Assembly: GCA_029168955.1 (NCBI GenBank)
Contig: JAPDOI010000959.1
Coordinates: 62,001 to 126,000, forward strand
Reading direction: 5' to 3'
DNA from: Aplectana chamaeleonis
Lineage: Eukaryota > Nematoda > Chromadorea > Rhabditida > Cosmocercidae
Length of the DNA stretch: 64,000 nt
Positions 9,500 to 21,284 of the stretch are shown piece by piece; position 1 is the stretch's first letter; each line of letters opens with the position of its first letter. The position numbers were made by a program, and so were the translations under genes. The notes beneath the pieces are model-generated. The model did no database searches and had not been told where the DNA came from. It was given only the letters and a program-made list of their open reading frames with translations.

Positions 9500-10200
9500 A
9501 TAGTCATTTTCTGGTGAACGTGGCTCCACAAGGAGCTATACATTGTGAATGATCCTAGGCAGATCAACTTGTTTGAAAGGCTGCACCCGTGGTGAAAAAT
9601 TTGCCAGTGTTCTCACAAATTTTTCAGGCTTCAGTGTAACAACAATGGAAAAAAGAACGCTGAAAAAACGAACAGGAAGTGGGTCGAAATCACGTGTGGC
9701 AATCGACCCATTGTGGCAGCCGGCTTCCTACATACATATATTAGTGTTTTTGGAGAACCGAGGACAGGTAGACAGCAAGTCGTCAAACGAAATCGAAGTG
9801 GTATGTGACAGTTGATGTCATAGATTACGCTGTGACATAAAAGGGAATCATGCCGTCAAACCGGTCTTTCCTCCTATTGTCAGAATTGGTACGTATAAAA
9901 AAGTTATCCTGGTTTAATAGAGAGAGGAGAGTTGAGGTGAGATGCAGTTCTTTATGGCGCGGCTAACAAAATATGTAGTTCTGGACCTTAACCTACCCGA
10001 CCTTAACCGACCCCCCATAATCTGTGCGGGAATCTGTTGCCATGATGTACAGTAGCGCACTTTTTTTGCAGATTCTCTTTGCGTTTCCGGGCGCTATTAT
10101 TTTGCGCATCAAGTCCTGCATCGTCAAGGCGATGCTTGTGCTTGAGGCGTGGCCGATCGGCTGACTCCAGGTACGTGTTAGAAACGTGGGAAATAGACAC
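9500..10200. other. Mostly unassigned; one exon-like segment
   Basis: 9660-9730 resembles a short dispersed motif (GTGGGTCGAAATC...CGACCCATTGTGGC) also seen near 27765 and 50250. 10072-10170 is flanked by TTTTTTTGCAG and a GTACGT donor (see findings). Nothing else is recognised. Confidence 0.35.
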
Positions 10201-11215
10201 ATACTTCACCAACCTTCACTCTCGAGCTGGCGAAGGGGGAACCTTCACTCTGAAAAAAATAATGAAGTTCGGGGCGAAGCTCGGGATCAGTACAGCGGGG
10301 AAAATTTTTTAGAAGGATAGGCAGCTGTACACACCATTCAAAATATGGTCAAGAATTCTTGCAAGAGTTCTCATCAGAAACAATTAAGCATCCTTTATCA
10401 AACGGTAAGTTGAGAGCATTAAAATAATTCAGTGTTGAACTATCCGAAATTCGTTGAGAAAATACATGTTTTCTGTGGTGACTTGTTTATCATTGTGCGC
10501 TGACGTTTGGTGAGAGCCGTTTCCGAAATCTCAGCAAAGTCCCACGTCGAACAGTGTTTTAATGGTGAACAATATTCATTAGAACTCCGAAACTTATTCC
10601 ATTAATAAAATGCCAGTTTTCTGCTTGTCACTCTTTTACAGTTGAAGGTAGTGGGTAGTGAAGGTTCTTCGCGAAGTCTACATGAAATTCTGCGTATTTT
10701 CGTCTAACTCATTGTATGAAATGGCAGTTTTTCACTTATAACTCCTTGAAAGTTAGAGTTATGCGATTTTTTTGAATTCTCTTTGAAATTCTGATATGTC
10801 GAGTTCCTAAAAAAATTAAATAAATTTCGGGTTCCTAACGGTGATGGCCATGGTGAATTCAACCCCTGAAGAAGCTGTAGAGACGGGTGAGGAGCGTGGG
10901 AGGAGCGAGGTTCCTGATTGGACGCAACACGAGGCTAGCGACAGCCTACTCGCTGCGTCTCTCCCGCTTCTCCGCCTCTTCAGGGGTTGGATTACACGAT
11001 GGCCACCACCCGGTTCCCAACTTTACTTGCTCCATAAGCCAGCCATGTCGGTGGAGCCGAGCTCTATAGTGTGCTGTCGCCTCTATGATGTAGAAGAGAC
11101 AAGCAGAGCTATGCTGGAGCCAACAATGGAACTCGGCTCCAGCGAACTGGTTGGCTTATGGAGCAGGTGAAGCTAGAAACCTGGGTGGTAGTAAATGGGG
11201 TGTTAAACGCAAATA
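10201..11215. repeat. Dispersed repeat shared with the hAT interior at 45970-46500
   Basis: ACCAACCTTCACT...GGGGGAACC at 10208 and the GGGTTCCTAAC region near 10830 recur at 45976-46320. The block ends in a palindrome at 11019-11172 (GTCGGTGGAGCCGAGC ... GCTCGGCTCCA, outer arms with CATAAGCCA) that is also present at 46320-46490. This may be an eroded relative of the 45205-46937 transposon. Confidence 0.55.
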
Positions 11216-13040
11216 AACCGCCACCTCCAAGCCGCCAACATACCGCGACATAAATGCAGTAGAGCCGCCAAATTAACGCGAACAAACCGCCACCTCCTGG
11301 CCGGCTACGGACCGCGACATAGGTGCCACGGTTTGTTGCCGGTTTAACGAAAGCTGCCCTCTGCTTACACATACATTATGCGTGACCTTCGTCCGCATAA
11401 GAAGTTTCTAAACTTGGACACGAACGACGTTTACGGTGGAAAGACGAGGGATCGGAAAGATTATAAAAGTAATGCTATTTATTTTATTCATTAGGAAGAG
11501 CATTCAATGGAAACTTCGTAATATGCCGCTTGTTCAAAACACGATCAGAACGCAATTTTTTTTTAAATTTTCCTTGGAGATCCTAATTCTCGTAATTTTT
11601 TATGAGCTCCGTGAGTTTTCAGGACCACTCTCGAAAAGACAAGTTAGGTTAATCATTAGCCTCAACCAATCAAATGCCTGTGATCTGACAAAAGTTTGCA
11701 TTTGTAGTAACTTTGTTAACGTTTTTTTTATTTTTTCAAACAAAAGATTTTTTGAAAAACAAAAAATTTCTCCAAAGGAAGTTTCGAGCGAACGAAAATA
11801 TGAAAATTTCTGGATGAATTATTCACAAGGTGTTCTTGGGAAGGTAACGCTAGGTGTGAAAAAGACATCCCGAAACTCGCCGAGTAATGCATAAATTCAA
11901 GGAATGTCCTGCATTCAACTGAAATGGATAGTTAAAAACTTATAAGAATGATGATAAACTAGATAGTCTATTTTCGTTCTTGAAAAAGATTCCAAGTGTT
12001 TTTTTTTTGGAAGCGTGCAACTGAAGTCTGGGGGGGTAATGGTGTGGTTTCGGTCATTGATGCAGTTGAATTTGTTAAGTGTTTGCCGTCTTCACAAAAT
12101 GAAGCTAATCCTCCGCCCGCAGTTAGTTCTGAAAATATATAGAAACACTGATACACACTGATATGCGCATCATGCAAGGCAAAGATTTTGTGTACATACT
12201 TCAAGGTAAGAATTTGAAACACTTCGAGTGGCTCTACCAATGCACCAAAGCAAGTGCGTCGCGGACCCTCAAAAAAAAGAGCCCAACGATGGCACTGATC
12301 TGGCAATGAAAGAGGAGTATTCGAATCTTGCAGAAAAAAGGAGGACAAATACAGTTGGTTTTAGAGACAAGTTCGCATTTTTTTCCCACAAAACTCGCCC
12401 GATACGCCCCGACTAATGCTGATTAAACATTACTAAAGCATCAAATCAGTTGAAAATCAGTCGCTTGGAAAATTTTCACTTTTTTGCGCTAAAAAAGTTG
12501 TGGAAACCTGTTCGAAACGCGAGCAAGCAAATAATTTACTACATACTCCTCATTGACTGTGCTATGCAATGAATTATGAAAATGAAACTAACTTGATAAT
12601 AGCGAAGCGAATGCATTTCGGAAGAAAATAAACAAAAGCGGGAGAAGTGTCGGCGCTCGCCAAAAAATTAACAGCTGATTGGGAGGGATTGATTAGTGCC
12701 ACCAAAGAAGACGGCCAACGTGTTTCAACAATGATCCCTGCTTTGTTTTTGATCCCTCATCACCCGTTTCCCTGGCGGAAGCTGTTAAAAGACTATCCCT
12801 TGAAACACCTTTCAGTTTTAAAGATAGGCTGACGTACTGAATCCAAATGGCTAACAGTGCTATCAAACTTCCTTAACCCTCTGCATTAATTAAACTCGTA
12901 CTTGCCCTCAGTATAGATGGTCAAAACTGTTCCTACTGTATCTTGCTAAACGCATCCAAAAACTTCTCGGGAGGAGTTTTTCGTTAACTGCCAGTTCCTC
13001 TCGCATTTCAGCACTATTTCCGTGCTGTCTGCGAGAGTAT
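11216..13040. other. AT-rich unassigned stretch
   Basis: A direct repeat of about 70 bp (ACCGCCACCTCC...GGACCGCGACATA) occurs at 11215-11330. A plus ORF of 152 codons (11436-11894) and a minus ORF of 126 codons (12348-11968) show no domain. 12647-12835 reads as two protein-like segments in different frames (SALAKKLTADWEGLI; SPVSLAEAVKRLSLETP), possibly an old pseudogene I cannot assign. Confidence 0.3.
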
Positions 13041-13052
13041 TTTAACACTTAA

Positions 13053-14342
13053 GAGACCGCCTGCTCCACGGCGAATTTCCACAGCGGACCGGTGCGCTCC
13101 ACGGCTAATCGTTTCCGTGGGTGCGCAGTGTGGACACGCGGTCCGCTGGGAACCATTTTGATCGGAGCAGGCTTTCTTACTTAGACAACCAGTATTCCGT
13201 TTCTACTCCACCTGAGAGTATGTCGCTCCACAGAGATCTGGAGTGAGGCCATGGTGAAGCAATGATCCACCGCTTTTTCGTGGACCTGCTTTTTTTAATT
13301 TGGAAGTTATTCCAGCTTTACATGCACAAGGCTGGTAACGAAATAGGCGTTTGTTTGTCGACTTCTGGAATTTTCTTCAGGTTACAGCTAATGGTTAGGA
13401 TTGAGCCGTGCTAGGCCGACCCGGAGTATTGAAAATTTGAAAAATGAACAAACTTCTCCTCTGTGATGCCCTAATAAACTTCATGTAGAACTTTCGGCGG
13501 ACTCAAATACTTTGATCTACCAAGTTGTCTGATGCGACCGACAAAAACTTTATCAGAAATCTCAATGTGGGAATCAGATTCATGATTAGCACCCCCTCCT
13601 CCCCAATGGCCACGTGAGCGAAGTCGCACCAAAACGTGAAACGTTTACAAATGGATAACGTACGACAGACGGCAGCGAAGCTTTAGAAAACTGTGAAATA
13701 TACACCACTTCATTGTTCAGCGCCTCCAAACATACCCCGTAGTTGAATTTCAGTAAAATTTTAAGCACTGAACTATTTCTAGGTTTTCCCCCCTTTCCCC
13801 CCAAGTTACCCTCCACTCGAAATTTAGCGAAAATTTAAACAAAGTTGACCGATGGCTAATATAACGCAGTCGAAAGACATTTCATTGGAAATTGAAAAGA
13901 AAAGACCAGAACCTTATGTAGCAACTCGAATAACCCTCGAGGTCAATGCAGCAAAATTTTGAACGATGGCCTACTACAGTTATCTCAAATAGGTGGGACT
14001 ACTATGTCGACAATCAACTATAGAACATCAGTTTCGTGCTAAGCATCATTGATACCTCTTCCTAGCCAAGTTTGGAGCGACTTCTTTCCAGCCAAAGAAG
14101 CTCGAAAAAATCGAAAAGTGCCATTTCCGGAGATGCTTGTAAATTTACTAGGAACACTCAAAATGCTCGACCACTGTGAGTGTAAATAGGTTACATCATA
14201 AGGAACCTATCCGTAATTAAGAGAGACTCCACGCCAGAGAAATATAAAAAATATTAAAAGTTTCATGGCGTGGGTGCGCAGTGTGGACACGCGGTCCGAG
14301 GGGCAAAACAGCCGTGGGTGCGCAGTGTGGACACGCGGTCTC
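13053..14342. mobile_element. TTAA-flanked element with GAGACCGC ends
   Basis: GAGACCGC at 13053 and GCGGTCTC at 14335-14342 are inverted, with TTAA at 13049-13052 and 14343-14346. The block GTGGGTGCGCAGTGTGGACA occurs three times, near 13118, 14274 and 14314, close to both ends. The inverted ends are short; no transposase frame is visible in the 1290 bp. Confidence 0.6.
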
Positions 14343-14799
14343 TTAAGTGTTGAACGCGAACTCACCGCGAGGATGCCACATGTCGGAGTTTCAGAGGAAA
14401 CACAGACCTGAAAACGTTTTGAGATCGCTATTTTTCGTAACAAAGGTTACAATTGTCGCTTTTTCGAGGCGTTTTCGTTGAAAGTGTAACAAATGCCTAC
14501 CACTGAGGGATGTTAGGGTGAAACTAGAGCGAATTCTCTCCCAACTATTAGGAGTCCTGCTCAGATTCTGTTGTGGTTAAACTCGCGTTTAACGCGAACT
14601 TAACGCCTGTTAATTCGCGTTTAACACCCCCAATTACTACCACCCCTGATATTTTCATTTGATGCAGAATTTGACGGAGATTCCAAAAAACGTCCTGCAC
14701 CACCTCCCTATCTTTAGCAGTAGAGGTTTTGTAAGCGGGAAACTGGTAAGGCATACAATGAAATAGGTTGAAGGATCGGAAAAATAACCTGAAACACGC

Positions 14800-15440
14800 A
14801 GATTTCCATGGAAGGGAAGATCCTCTAGAAAATCAGCAAACGGATCTCAGATTCGTGTGGAGAAACTACCTCCAGGAATCGATTTTGAGACACATGTATC
14901 GAAGAAATCCGGAAATCTCTTGCCCTCAAAATTTTCGTCGTTGGTGTGCTTTAAGCGAATTAAGCCGAAAACTGGAGAATCTGCAAATAAACCTCAGATT
15001 TGTGATCAGCGCCCCAAACCCACCCCCCCCCCCCCGTGAGAACTTTAAGTCAAACTTGGATCATTTTTCTGAAGCGCTTTCAGAATTCCTAATTGATATA
15101 GGTAAACAACCGCTCAGCCGAAAATCTGTTCAAGTCCAAAACGCTATCAGTCTACAAAAAGTTCGGAAAATATGCTTTCACCCAAACTTTGCTCATGGAG
15201 GTTGTTTTGGGCACTGAACCAGCTGAACACGATTGAGGTCCGTTTCCAGAATTTCGAAAGTTTACTGAGCATTTTAGAAGGTACAAGAAGCACAAAAAAA
15301 CTACCGTTCGAGCTTATAACGTCTCGGAACCAGCAACTCGGGGTACTGCGCAGTTCCACTATACATAGATGCCCAAGGGATACTAGCAATACAACTTGCT
15401 TCCGCTGATCCGACCTGCGCTTTATATACTTCCCTTGTCA
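14800..15440 (+). repeat. R-family repeat, right part
   Basis: It shares GATCAGCGCCCC, GGTCCGTTTCCAGAA, GGAACCAGCAACTCGGGG and ATAGATGCCCAAGG...ACTAGCAATAC with the complete R elements at 23205-25065 and 51315-52330. Its left end is unclear. Confidence 0.55.
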
Positions 15441-15622
15441 GCATTTTTTCGACCAACTGCGAATGGACCTGAAAAAAGCACAGCAGACGCCCTCTCAACA
15501 AAAAAAAAGCATCCGAGTACTGTAGTCTAGTATTGAAAGATATAGTTCAACTTTGTAAATGAAGTTTGCATGCAAAAAATAGCAGCCTTCTTCTTCAGCA
15601 GCAGCCTCGAATTGGTTTTTTG

Positions 15623-16300
15623 TCATAGGTTGAGGAACTGGGCGACCTTTACAGGATTCGTCCAAAGGTCCATTGTGGTTAAGGAATTAGGCCTCTTCGG
15701 GCACATGAATAAGAGCGCCGTGTCGTGTCCGGGACTACCACAGTCCGGGCATGCGTGTGGTCGGCTGCTGTCGATCTTGTTGACGTAAGACAGGAGCAGA
15801 ATAGAGTGACCACAGCGCAGCGAGGCAAGATCACATCTGGCTCTCCTGCCGAGTTGAGACTCGGACTCGCAAACCTGAGGCGGCACTGCTCCTAAGATAG
15901 GGTTTACAGACATCTTCTCCAGATATCCTCAAACAAATTGGGTGTGCTCCTCACGCAGAGGACGAAGTCTTTCCATAATAGAGTCGGCCCATCTCTGTGC
16001 ATCCACTTTACGAGGAGCGTCTGCGTACGGCGTCCTAATCGACCTCTCTCTAAAGGGCTTCATTATACTATTTGTTGGATGACTCGGCTGTCTCAGAACA
16101 TTAATATACATCTGCTGTGCCTGGAGTTCACAGTGTTCCTTGACTGGCAATATGCAGGCCTCCGCGTGAAAATGTTCTATTGGGAAGCTCCTTCCCAATA
16201 GAACTTCCTCTCCGGTAACAATTCTAAGCGCAGCATTCTGTACACGCTGCAGCTTATTCCAAGAGCTGTCTGACACCGGGTGCAGCCTTCGTAGGACGAA
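15623..16300 (-). pseudogene. Jockey/CR1-like non-LTR retrotransposon ORF2, C-terminal end
   Basis: Reverse transcriptase C-terminal region. The frame begins near 16300 with RRLHPVSDSSWNKLQRVQNA, then LRIVTGE, and continues to 15929. One in-frame TGA (15929-15931) interrupts it, and the same frame resumes after a few codons with the Cys/His motif (CPDCGSPGHDTALLFMCP) and the closing WTNPVKVAQFLNL, stopping at 15623. Both blocks are hallmarks of arthropod and helminth jockey-type elements. The catalytic domain is absent. Because only one stop breaks the frame, the copy is not very old. Confidence 0.85.
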
Positions 16301-16308
16301 ATGCTGTC

Positions 16309-16486
16309 CTTATCGGCACGGAACTCCGGGACGACAGCTGTTTCATCACGAAAGACGATGATAGTTGTGATGGAACCAACGTTGCTCTTGCCGAGACCAC
16401 ATGGTCCCAACACGATTATCGTTATATGGTATTACGTGATGAAACTGCGCTTGTCCGCAACTGTGGTGAGGAATTTCGTACCGATA
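16309..16486. mobile_element. TIR MITE with CTTATCGG ends
   Basis: CTTATCGGCACGGAACTCC is mirrored by GGAATTTCGTACCGATAG, with an inner CGAGACCACATGGTCC palindrome. A relative lies at 20062-20246. It immediately abuts the next element. Confidence 0.65.
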
Positions 16487-16978
16487 GGCCCTAGTTATAC
16501 ACCAGCGGAATGAAAACGTCTCGCGATGACATTGCCGCCGCCTGCTGCTTGAATCTGGGATTCGACTGCAATGTTGCGAAATCGGCGTCTTTGACGCAAT
16601 ACTGCGGACAAAAATTTCCAGGCGTTTTTAATGGTATTTTATCGTTTTTTTCGCTTCTGACACTTTTTGTTTGCAGAATAGCACTAATAATCAATTTCTC
16701 TCGTCATTACAGCGCTCGTTATGTCGTGTTGGTAATGTTTTAACAGTTTTAAATCTGAAAAATAATCAGCTGGTGGAAATTGGCAAATTTCCAACAGGGC
16801 AGGTCCCGTAAGGATGCAGTATACGGTGCCGCGGCGTGTATAACTGCTCTGTGCTGCCTTCCGGCGCGTTTTTCTGCGACTACTGTTCCTTTTGGCTTGC
16901 CTAAGCGCAGTTAGGGCGCATATAAGTGATAGTTGTCTTGCTATTTCCGCAGCGTCCCGCCGGTGTATAACTAGGGCC
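16487..16978. mobile_element. TIR element with GGCCCTAGTTATACACC ends
   Basis: GGCCCTAGTTATACACC at 16487 and GGTGTATAACTAGGGCC at 16978 are inverted; ATA flanks both sides. Inside, an ATG at 16510 opens MKTSRDDIAAACCLNLGF for about 42 residues up to a 44-nt intron-like segment (GTATTT...TTTGCAG, about 16634-16677). I cannot say whether that ORF is used. Confidence 0.65.
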
Positions 16979-18250
16979 ATAAGAAAAGTACGTACAATAG
17001 TATGTTCCGGATATATGAGTTAGTAATAACTAAATTACGTTATAAAAACAGTGTAAAGTATAGCTCATGGTATGAGCAATCAGAGGACGCTTTTTAAAAG
17101 CATTCACCAGTTTAAGTGATCAAAAAACGAAGCGGGATAGGATCCGAAATATGGAGAGGGTATACGAGTTCCTGTGAAAATGTCCTTTCCGTCGGAACTC
17201 TGAAGAGCACTGACATTTCCGAAATGGGGGTTTCGATTAGGATTTGGAGGTCGAGTTCACTTGCTTATTCGCTCGAAAATTGCCAAAAACACCTTTATTG
17301 AATGAGGACTCCCGTGTATTTCGTTCCATGCTAGATATGGTACACAAGGTGAAACAGAGATAGGAATGAACGTGCTAGTCCGCATTCAGTGTTTAAGATG
17401 ACATTGCGGCTCATCCATCCTCTCTGGCCACGAATGTGCGGGTTTTCTCTAAACCCTAACTTCATGCAGGTGGACATTTGGGATGCTGAATGCTAACATG
17501 GGTTCATCTTGCTGAAAACCTGGATAATTGATCCTGTTCGAACTGCGTCTTTATCTTACAATTAGAGAGGAGCTCATGTGTATCACAATGATGTCTCATA
17601 AATCTCTTAGTAACCCCTGCAAAGGGCTTGTGATTGTCTCACAGTCAAGATGTGGCGCGAGTCTACCTCACAGAAACGCTTTTTCAGCGGAATGCAGACT
17701 AAGAAATCCCAGGCACTTGGCATGGCTTGGAGTTTAGTTCAAAAAAAATTGCATTAGAGACACCTTTCCAGCGACAATTTACTGCACAAAGTCATTTCGG
17801 CCACCAGCTATTTGCTGTGGGCCGCTGGTAGAGATCCTCATAGCTGCCAAAGTTACTCCAAAAAAAAGAGTTAACCTTGGAAGTAAGCCAACGGTCAGGG
17901 TCCTAAAAAATACTTGGGTAACTCACAGAACGGTGGCTGAATGCGATGGATCGATCCGTGAAATGAGACACCTTATAGGTGAACTAGTCAAAAGCTTAAT
18001 TATAGCGTCCAACTTTAAACTCGAACAAATCCTATCACGCACCTCAATTTAGCCTTAGCTTTCTGGCTTTAGCATCGTGGAAATTATTAGTCCCCATCTA
18101 CACTGTCTATCCATCTCAGATACGGCAGCATGAGGACTAGACCCCCGAATTCCGTAACCATGATATATGCATGGCTATTCATTCGCAACTATACATCGGA
18201 TCCGACTCACTCATTTTCGGATATCCATCCGCATAAACCGAATTTTTCAT
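16979..18250. other. Unassigned, apparently single copy
   Basis: No family is recognised. Minus-strand segments near 17450-17720 are protein-like (QDEPMLAFSIPNVHLHE after a GTTTTCAG; CIPLKKRFCEVDSRHILT) with splice-like borders, but no consistent gene model results. Confidence 0.3.
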
Positions 18251-18352
18251 GGCATACTTTTCGCGACGTGCGACGCGATATAATGTTTGTCATCTATATC
18301 GACCGAATTTCTGTATTGCTGATATGCACTGTCGCGGTCGCGCGTCGCGTTA

Positions 18353-18488
18353 GGGGTCGTTTATACTTCCGCCACCGAGCGGCGCGGCGGAGTGCAATCC
18401 TACAGTATCGATCGTGCCGCGCCGCGTAATCAATATTACAGGAATGCACTGTGCCGCGCCGCTCGGCAGCGGAAGTATAAACGACGCC
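18353..18488. mobile_element. 136-bp GC-rich MITE, second copy
   Basis: TTA flanks both sides (18350-18352 and 18489-18491). The ends match GGGGTCGTTTATACTTCCGC. It is preceded by a decayed copy of the 1457-1579 element, so the two-element block exists twice in this window. Confidence 0.8.
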
Positions 18489-18499
18489 TTAATCATGCA

Positions 18500-18870
18500 C
18501 TAGGCCTTAGAGGGCGGAAGCTCCGCTACAGGCGGTCGCTGTCGCTTTTCAGAGCGACGACGTCGGACGCCCCCGTCGCGCCGCACAGTTTGCGCTGCGT
18601 AGCACCCCCATCACTAACACCATCTCCGCAACAGGGAATTTGCTCCTAAAAACCATGTGTATTGATTGAACGAGCAATCCTGATCCATGATGCTCTCCTA
18701 TACTAGTGTACTAATGCTTTAGCATTACAATCACTTTGAAGATGTTGTGAAGAATGAACACATTTTTTAAAACAGTATTGGTTTGCAAATATTTCGATAT
18801 AAAGATGATTATCAATGTATTGTTCTACAACGGCACGGTAGAAAACCTTTTTTTCGTTAAAATTTATGCC
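18500..18870. other. GC-rich remnant then unassigned sequence
   Basis: 18500-18560 (GGCGGTCGCTGTCGC...AGAGCGACG) resembles the end of the palindrome at 32237-32528. The remainder shows nothing recognisable. Confidence 0.35.
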
Positions 18871-18877
18871 AGGGTAC

Positions 18878-19162
18878 ATTATACAATCTTGTATCCGACC
18901 GGATATTGGACTCGGATATTCGGATTCCGACCGAAAAAAGGTCCAAATCCGAGTGATCTAAAATCTGAATCACCGAAAAAACATAATTTTCGGATTGATC
19001 CGAGATCCGACTATCCGTTTAGCCTCTCTATCCGAATGACTCGGATTATCCGATGCTGTTATTTTGAATGTGTCCGTTTCAATCGAATATCCAAGACCTT
19101 CGATTTTTGAGTTATCCGAAATCCGAGTATCCGAAATTTTTCGATTCGGATCCAATGTATAC
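18878..19162. mobile_element. Short element with TCCGAATATCCGA repeats
   Basis: TATACAATCTTGTATCCGA at the left is roughly mirrored by TCGGATCCAATGTATA at the right. The interior is a mosaic of CGGAT/ATCCG motifs, the same design as the repeat-rich hAT ends elsewhere in the window. No target duplication could be confirmed. Confidence 0.5.
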
Positions 19163-19428
19163 TCGCAAACTATACGCTTCAAGAGTCTGAGCGTAGTCTG
19201 CAATAATCTTCCAAAAATGAGCTTCTTAACACGGAAGCTGTGTAGGGGATCTATGTAGATGCGAACGAGACGGTTCAGAAGTGTGGGCTGCTGCTCGTCT
19301 GATCGTCACACGGGCGCCAACTTCCGGTTTCGCCAAAAACTTATGTATAGCGGAGCTCCCTCATTTTGAGCCGGTCGAAGCTAGGCTTATCGTGCTTATC
19401 ATGCCAAAACCTCCTTATCACTGTTATA

Positions 19429-19989
19429 CCAGGTTGTCCAATAATTCTTGTCCAAAAATTTCACCATTTTTGATTTTTTTCAACTTTATTGAAAAACAAG
19501 TCTAATCAACAATATAATCACCACAGTTATCCACAACAGTGGCCCATCGATTGGGCAGGTCGCCGATGCCCTTCGCCCAGAACTCCGGGGGCTGCGACTC
19601 GAAGAAGTCCGCGATGTCGGATTTGAGGTTGTCGTAGTTGCTGAATTTCCTTCCGGTCAAATGGTGCTTTAGCGGGCGGAACAAGTGGGAGTCGGAGGGG
19701 GCGAGGTCCGGGGAATACGGCGGATGGGCAACCGTCTCCCAGTCGAGCGTCGCCAACTTCTGCTGGGTCTCCTTCGCCACGTGGGGGCGCGCGTTGTCGT
19801 GCAGCAGGTGAACCGAGGCCCGTCGAGGACGCTTTTCTCGGATGGCGGCGGCTAGTTTCTCGAGCTGATCGGTGTAGATGGAGGCGGTGACCGTTCTGCC
19901 TTGCGGGAGCAGCTCGAAGTACAGCATGCCCTTGGTGTCCCACCAGCAGCAGAGCATGATCTTCGGACAAGAATTATTGGACAACCTGG
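19429..19989 (-). mobile_element. Internally deleted mariner element (561 bp)
   Basis: The inverted ends CCAGGTTGTCCAATAATTC and GAATTATTGGACAACCTGG match perfectly and are flanked by the TA duplication (19427-19428 and 19990-19991). Only the C-terminal part of the transposase remains, next to an intact left end. A full mariner is about 1.3 kb. Confidence 0.92.
19502..19984 (-). pseudogene. Mariner transposase, C-terminal catalytic half
   Basis: DDE/D transposase of the mariner group (DD34D). The frame holds LLHDNARPHVA (second catalytic Asp) and HPPYSPDLAPSDSHLF (third catalytic Asp) with 34 residues between the two Asp, then a C-terminus ending NRWATVVDNCGDYIVD. The first catalytic Asp and the paired DNA-binding domain are missing because the 5' half was deleted; the apparent N-terminus (MSNNSCPKI) is read from the terminal repeat. 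Without these parts it cannot be an active transposase. Confidence 0.9.
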
Positions 19990-20061
19990 TATTTTGAAAT
20001 GACCGACCGCCCCGCTGCTTATCCGCCCGGACTCATCCGAGTAAGCTAGGCTTTACAACCA

Positions 20062-20246
20062 TTATCGGAGCGGAATTCCGGTCAGCACTTGCGCACGACC
20101 GCTGATGCATTGTGCAACACGATTATAGTCGCGCTGAGACCACGTGGTCTCGCCACGAATTACCTTTGTCCCAGAACTATTATAAAAATGTGCGTGACTC
20201 AACCACGGTTGTCCGCAAGTGTGGACCGGATTTTCGCTCCGATAAC
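20062..20246. mobile_element. TIR MITE with TTATCGGAGCGG ends
   Basis: TTATCGGAGCGGAATTCCGG is mirrored by CCGGATTTTCGCTCCGATAA; the interior holds the CGAGACCACGTGGTCTCG-type palindrome. It is related to 16309-16486. Confidence 0.75.
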
Positions 20247-20351
20247 GGCAGTATGTATGATTAGTGTGCGTTACACAAACGACCATGCTGACACAAGCGG
20301 CCATAACTGCAAACGTATGCTATTGTAAGTACTATGTATACTTGCAAATAA

Positions 20352-21280
20352 AGGCAGTGTTCACGATGAAAAAATTGTTTGAAACCCTACTAGGAATGGG
20401 TAGTGGAGGGACACTCTGTAACGTTAAAGGCAGGGTTCGCGATAACATCGAATTTTGAGCTCTATGAGAATGTAGATTTGTTCATCACAAAAGTAAAAAT
20501 GAGAGAAAAAAGCCGGAAATTTGCTGGAAAAACGCTCAGAAACAAGGTATAACGGCTAATTACCGGTGTCGGCCGGCCCCCTAATTAACGAGATTCTCAT
20601 GAATGCTTGCTTATACGCCTTTTATTTTCCTGCTAGAGTGGTCAGTGGTCTACAGAAATGCTCAGAATTCAATTTAGAAGCAAAATAAAAGTTGACAAAA
20701 CAGGCTTTTACACAAATCTCGATTATTGGGGGCGGGAGGACACCAAGAGATAACTTGTTCCTGAGCGATTTTTCTCGAATTTTTTGCTCACTTTCACTTT
20801 TGTGATGGGCAGATCTACCATTCCATGGGGATAACACAACGACCGATTTTATCGAGAACCCTGCCTTTAACGTCGAAAGAACGCATGAAAACGAGCCAGG
20901 AAGAGCCCCGAAAGAGCCCGAAGTTACCACTTTGAGAGCAAGGCAAACCCCAAAAGCGCATTGCCCGCCAACCGACGTGAACGAATGAAAGCTTGGAATC
21001 GTGAGATGAGCGATGGTTTCAGATGATTGCCACCGTTCTTCCCTTCATTCTCGCCTTCTCTCTTTACTCAGGTCAGCTCGCATACATCGGCTGCAAAAGA
21101 CGGAAGTTACAAGCCTCGGGAAACTCGTCCACCATACTTCCCTAGCTCAATTTTTGAGGGACCATAACTCCGTTCCCAGAAGGTCGTGTACGATTTCAGA
21201 GACATCGTTGGAATCAGCATGGGACCGTTTTCCAGATAGGCGGAAAAACAGAAAAACGATTTTTATCGTGGACACTGCCC
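20352..21280 (+). mobile_element. Subfamily 1 TTAA element interrupted by a nested element
   Basis: The ends AGGCAGTGTTCACGAT and ATCGTGGACACTGCCC are preceded by ATAA and followed by TTAA. Removing 20428-20870 (nested element plus one TTAA) leaves 486 bp, exactly the length of the uninterrupted copies at 4830-5315 and 26528-27013. Confidence 0.88.
20428..20866. mobile_element. Nested TTAA element with AGGCAGGGTTCGCGAT ends
   Basis: It is inserted at the TTAA of GTAACGTTAACGTCG in the host element, giving GTAACGTTAA-element-TTAACGTCG. The sister copy at 26528-27013 keeps the empty site at about 26596-26610. The ends AGGCAGGGTTC and GAACCCTGCCT are inverted. This is the clearest proof in the window that the group duplicates TTAA. 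Confidence 0.9.
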
Positions 21281-21284
21281 TTAA

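Noticed and set aside
11436..11894. 152-codon plus-strand ORF
   Set aside because: AT-rich composition, Phe/Lys/Ile/Asn-rich with no domain, splice support or start context. It may be chance.
11968..12348. Minus-strand gene with a GTATGT...TTTTCAG intron
   Set aside because: Splice sites look good, but splicing shifts to a frame that soon stops, and no family is recognised.
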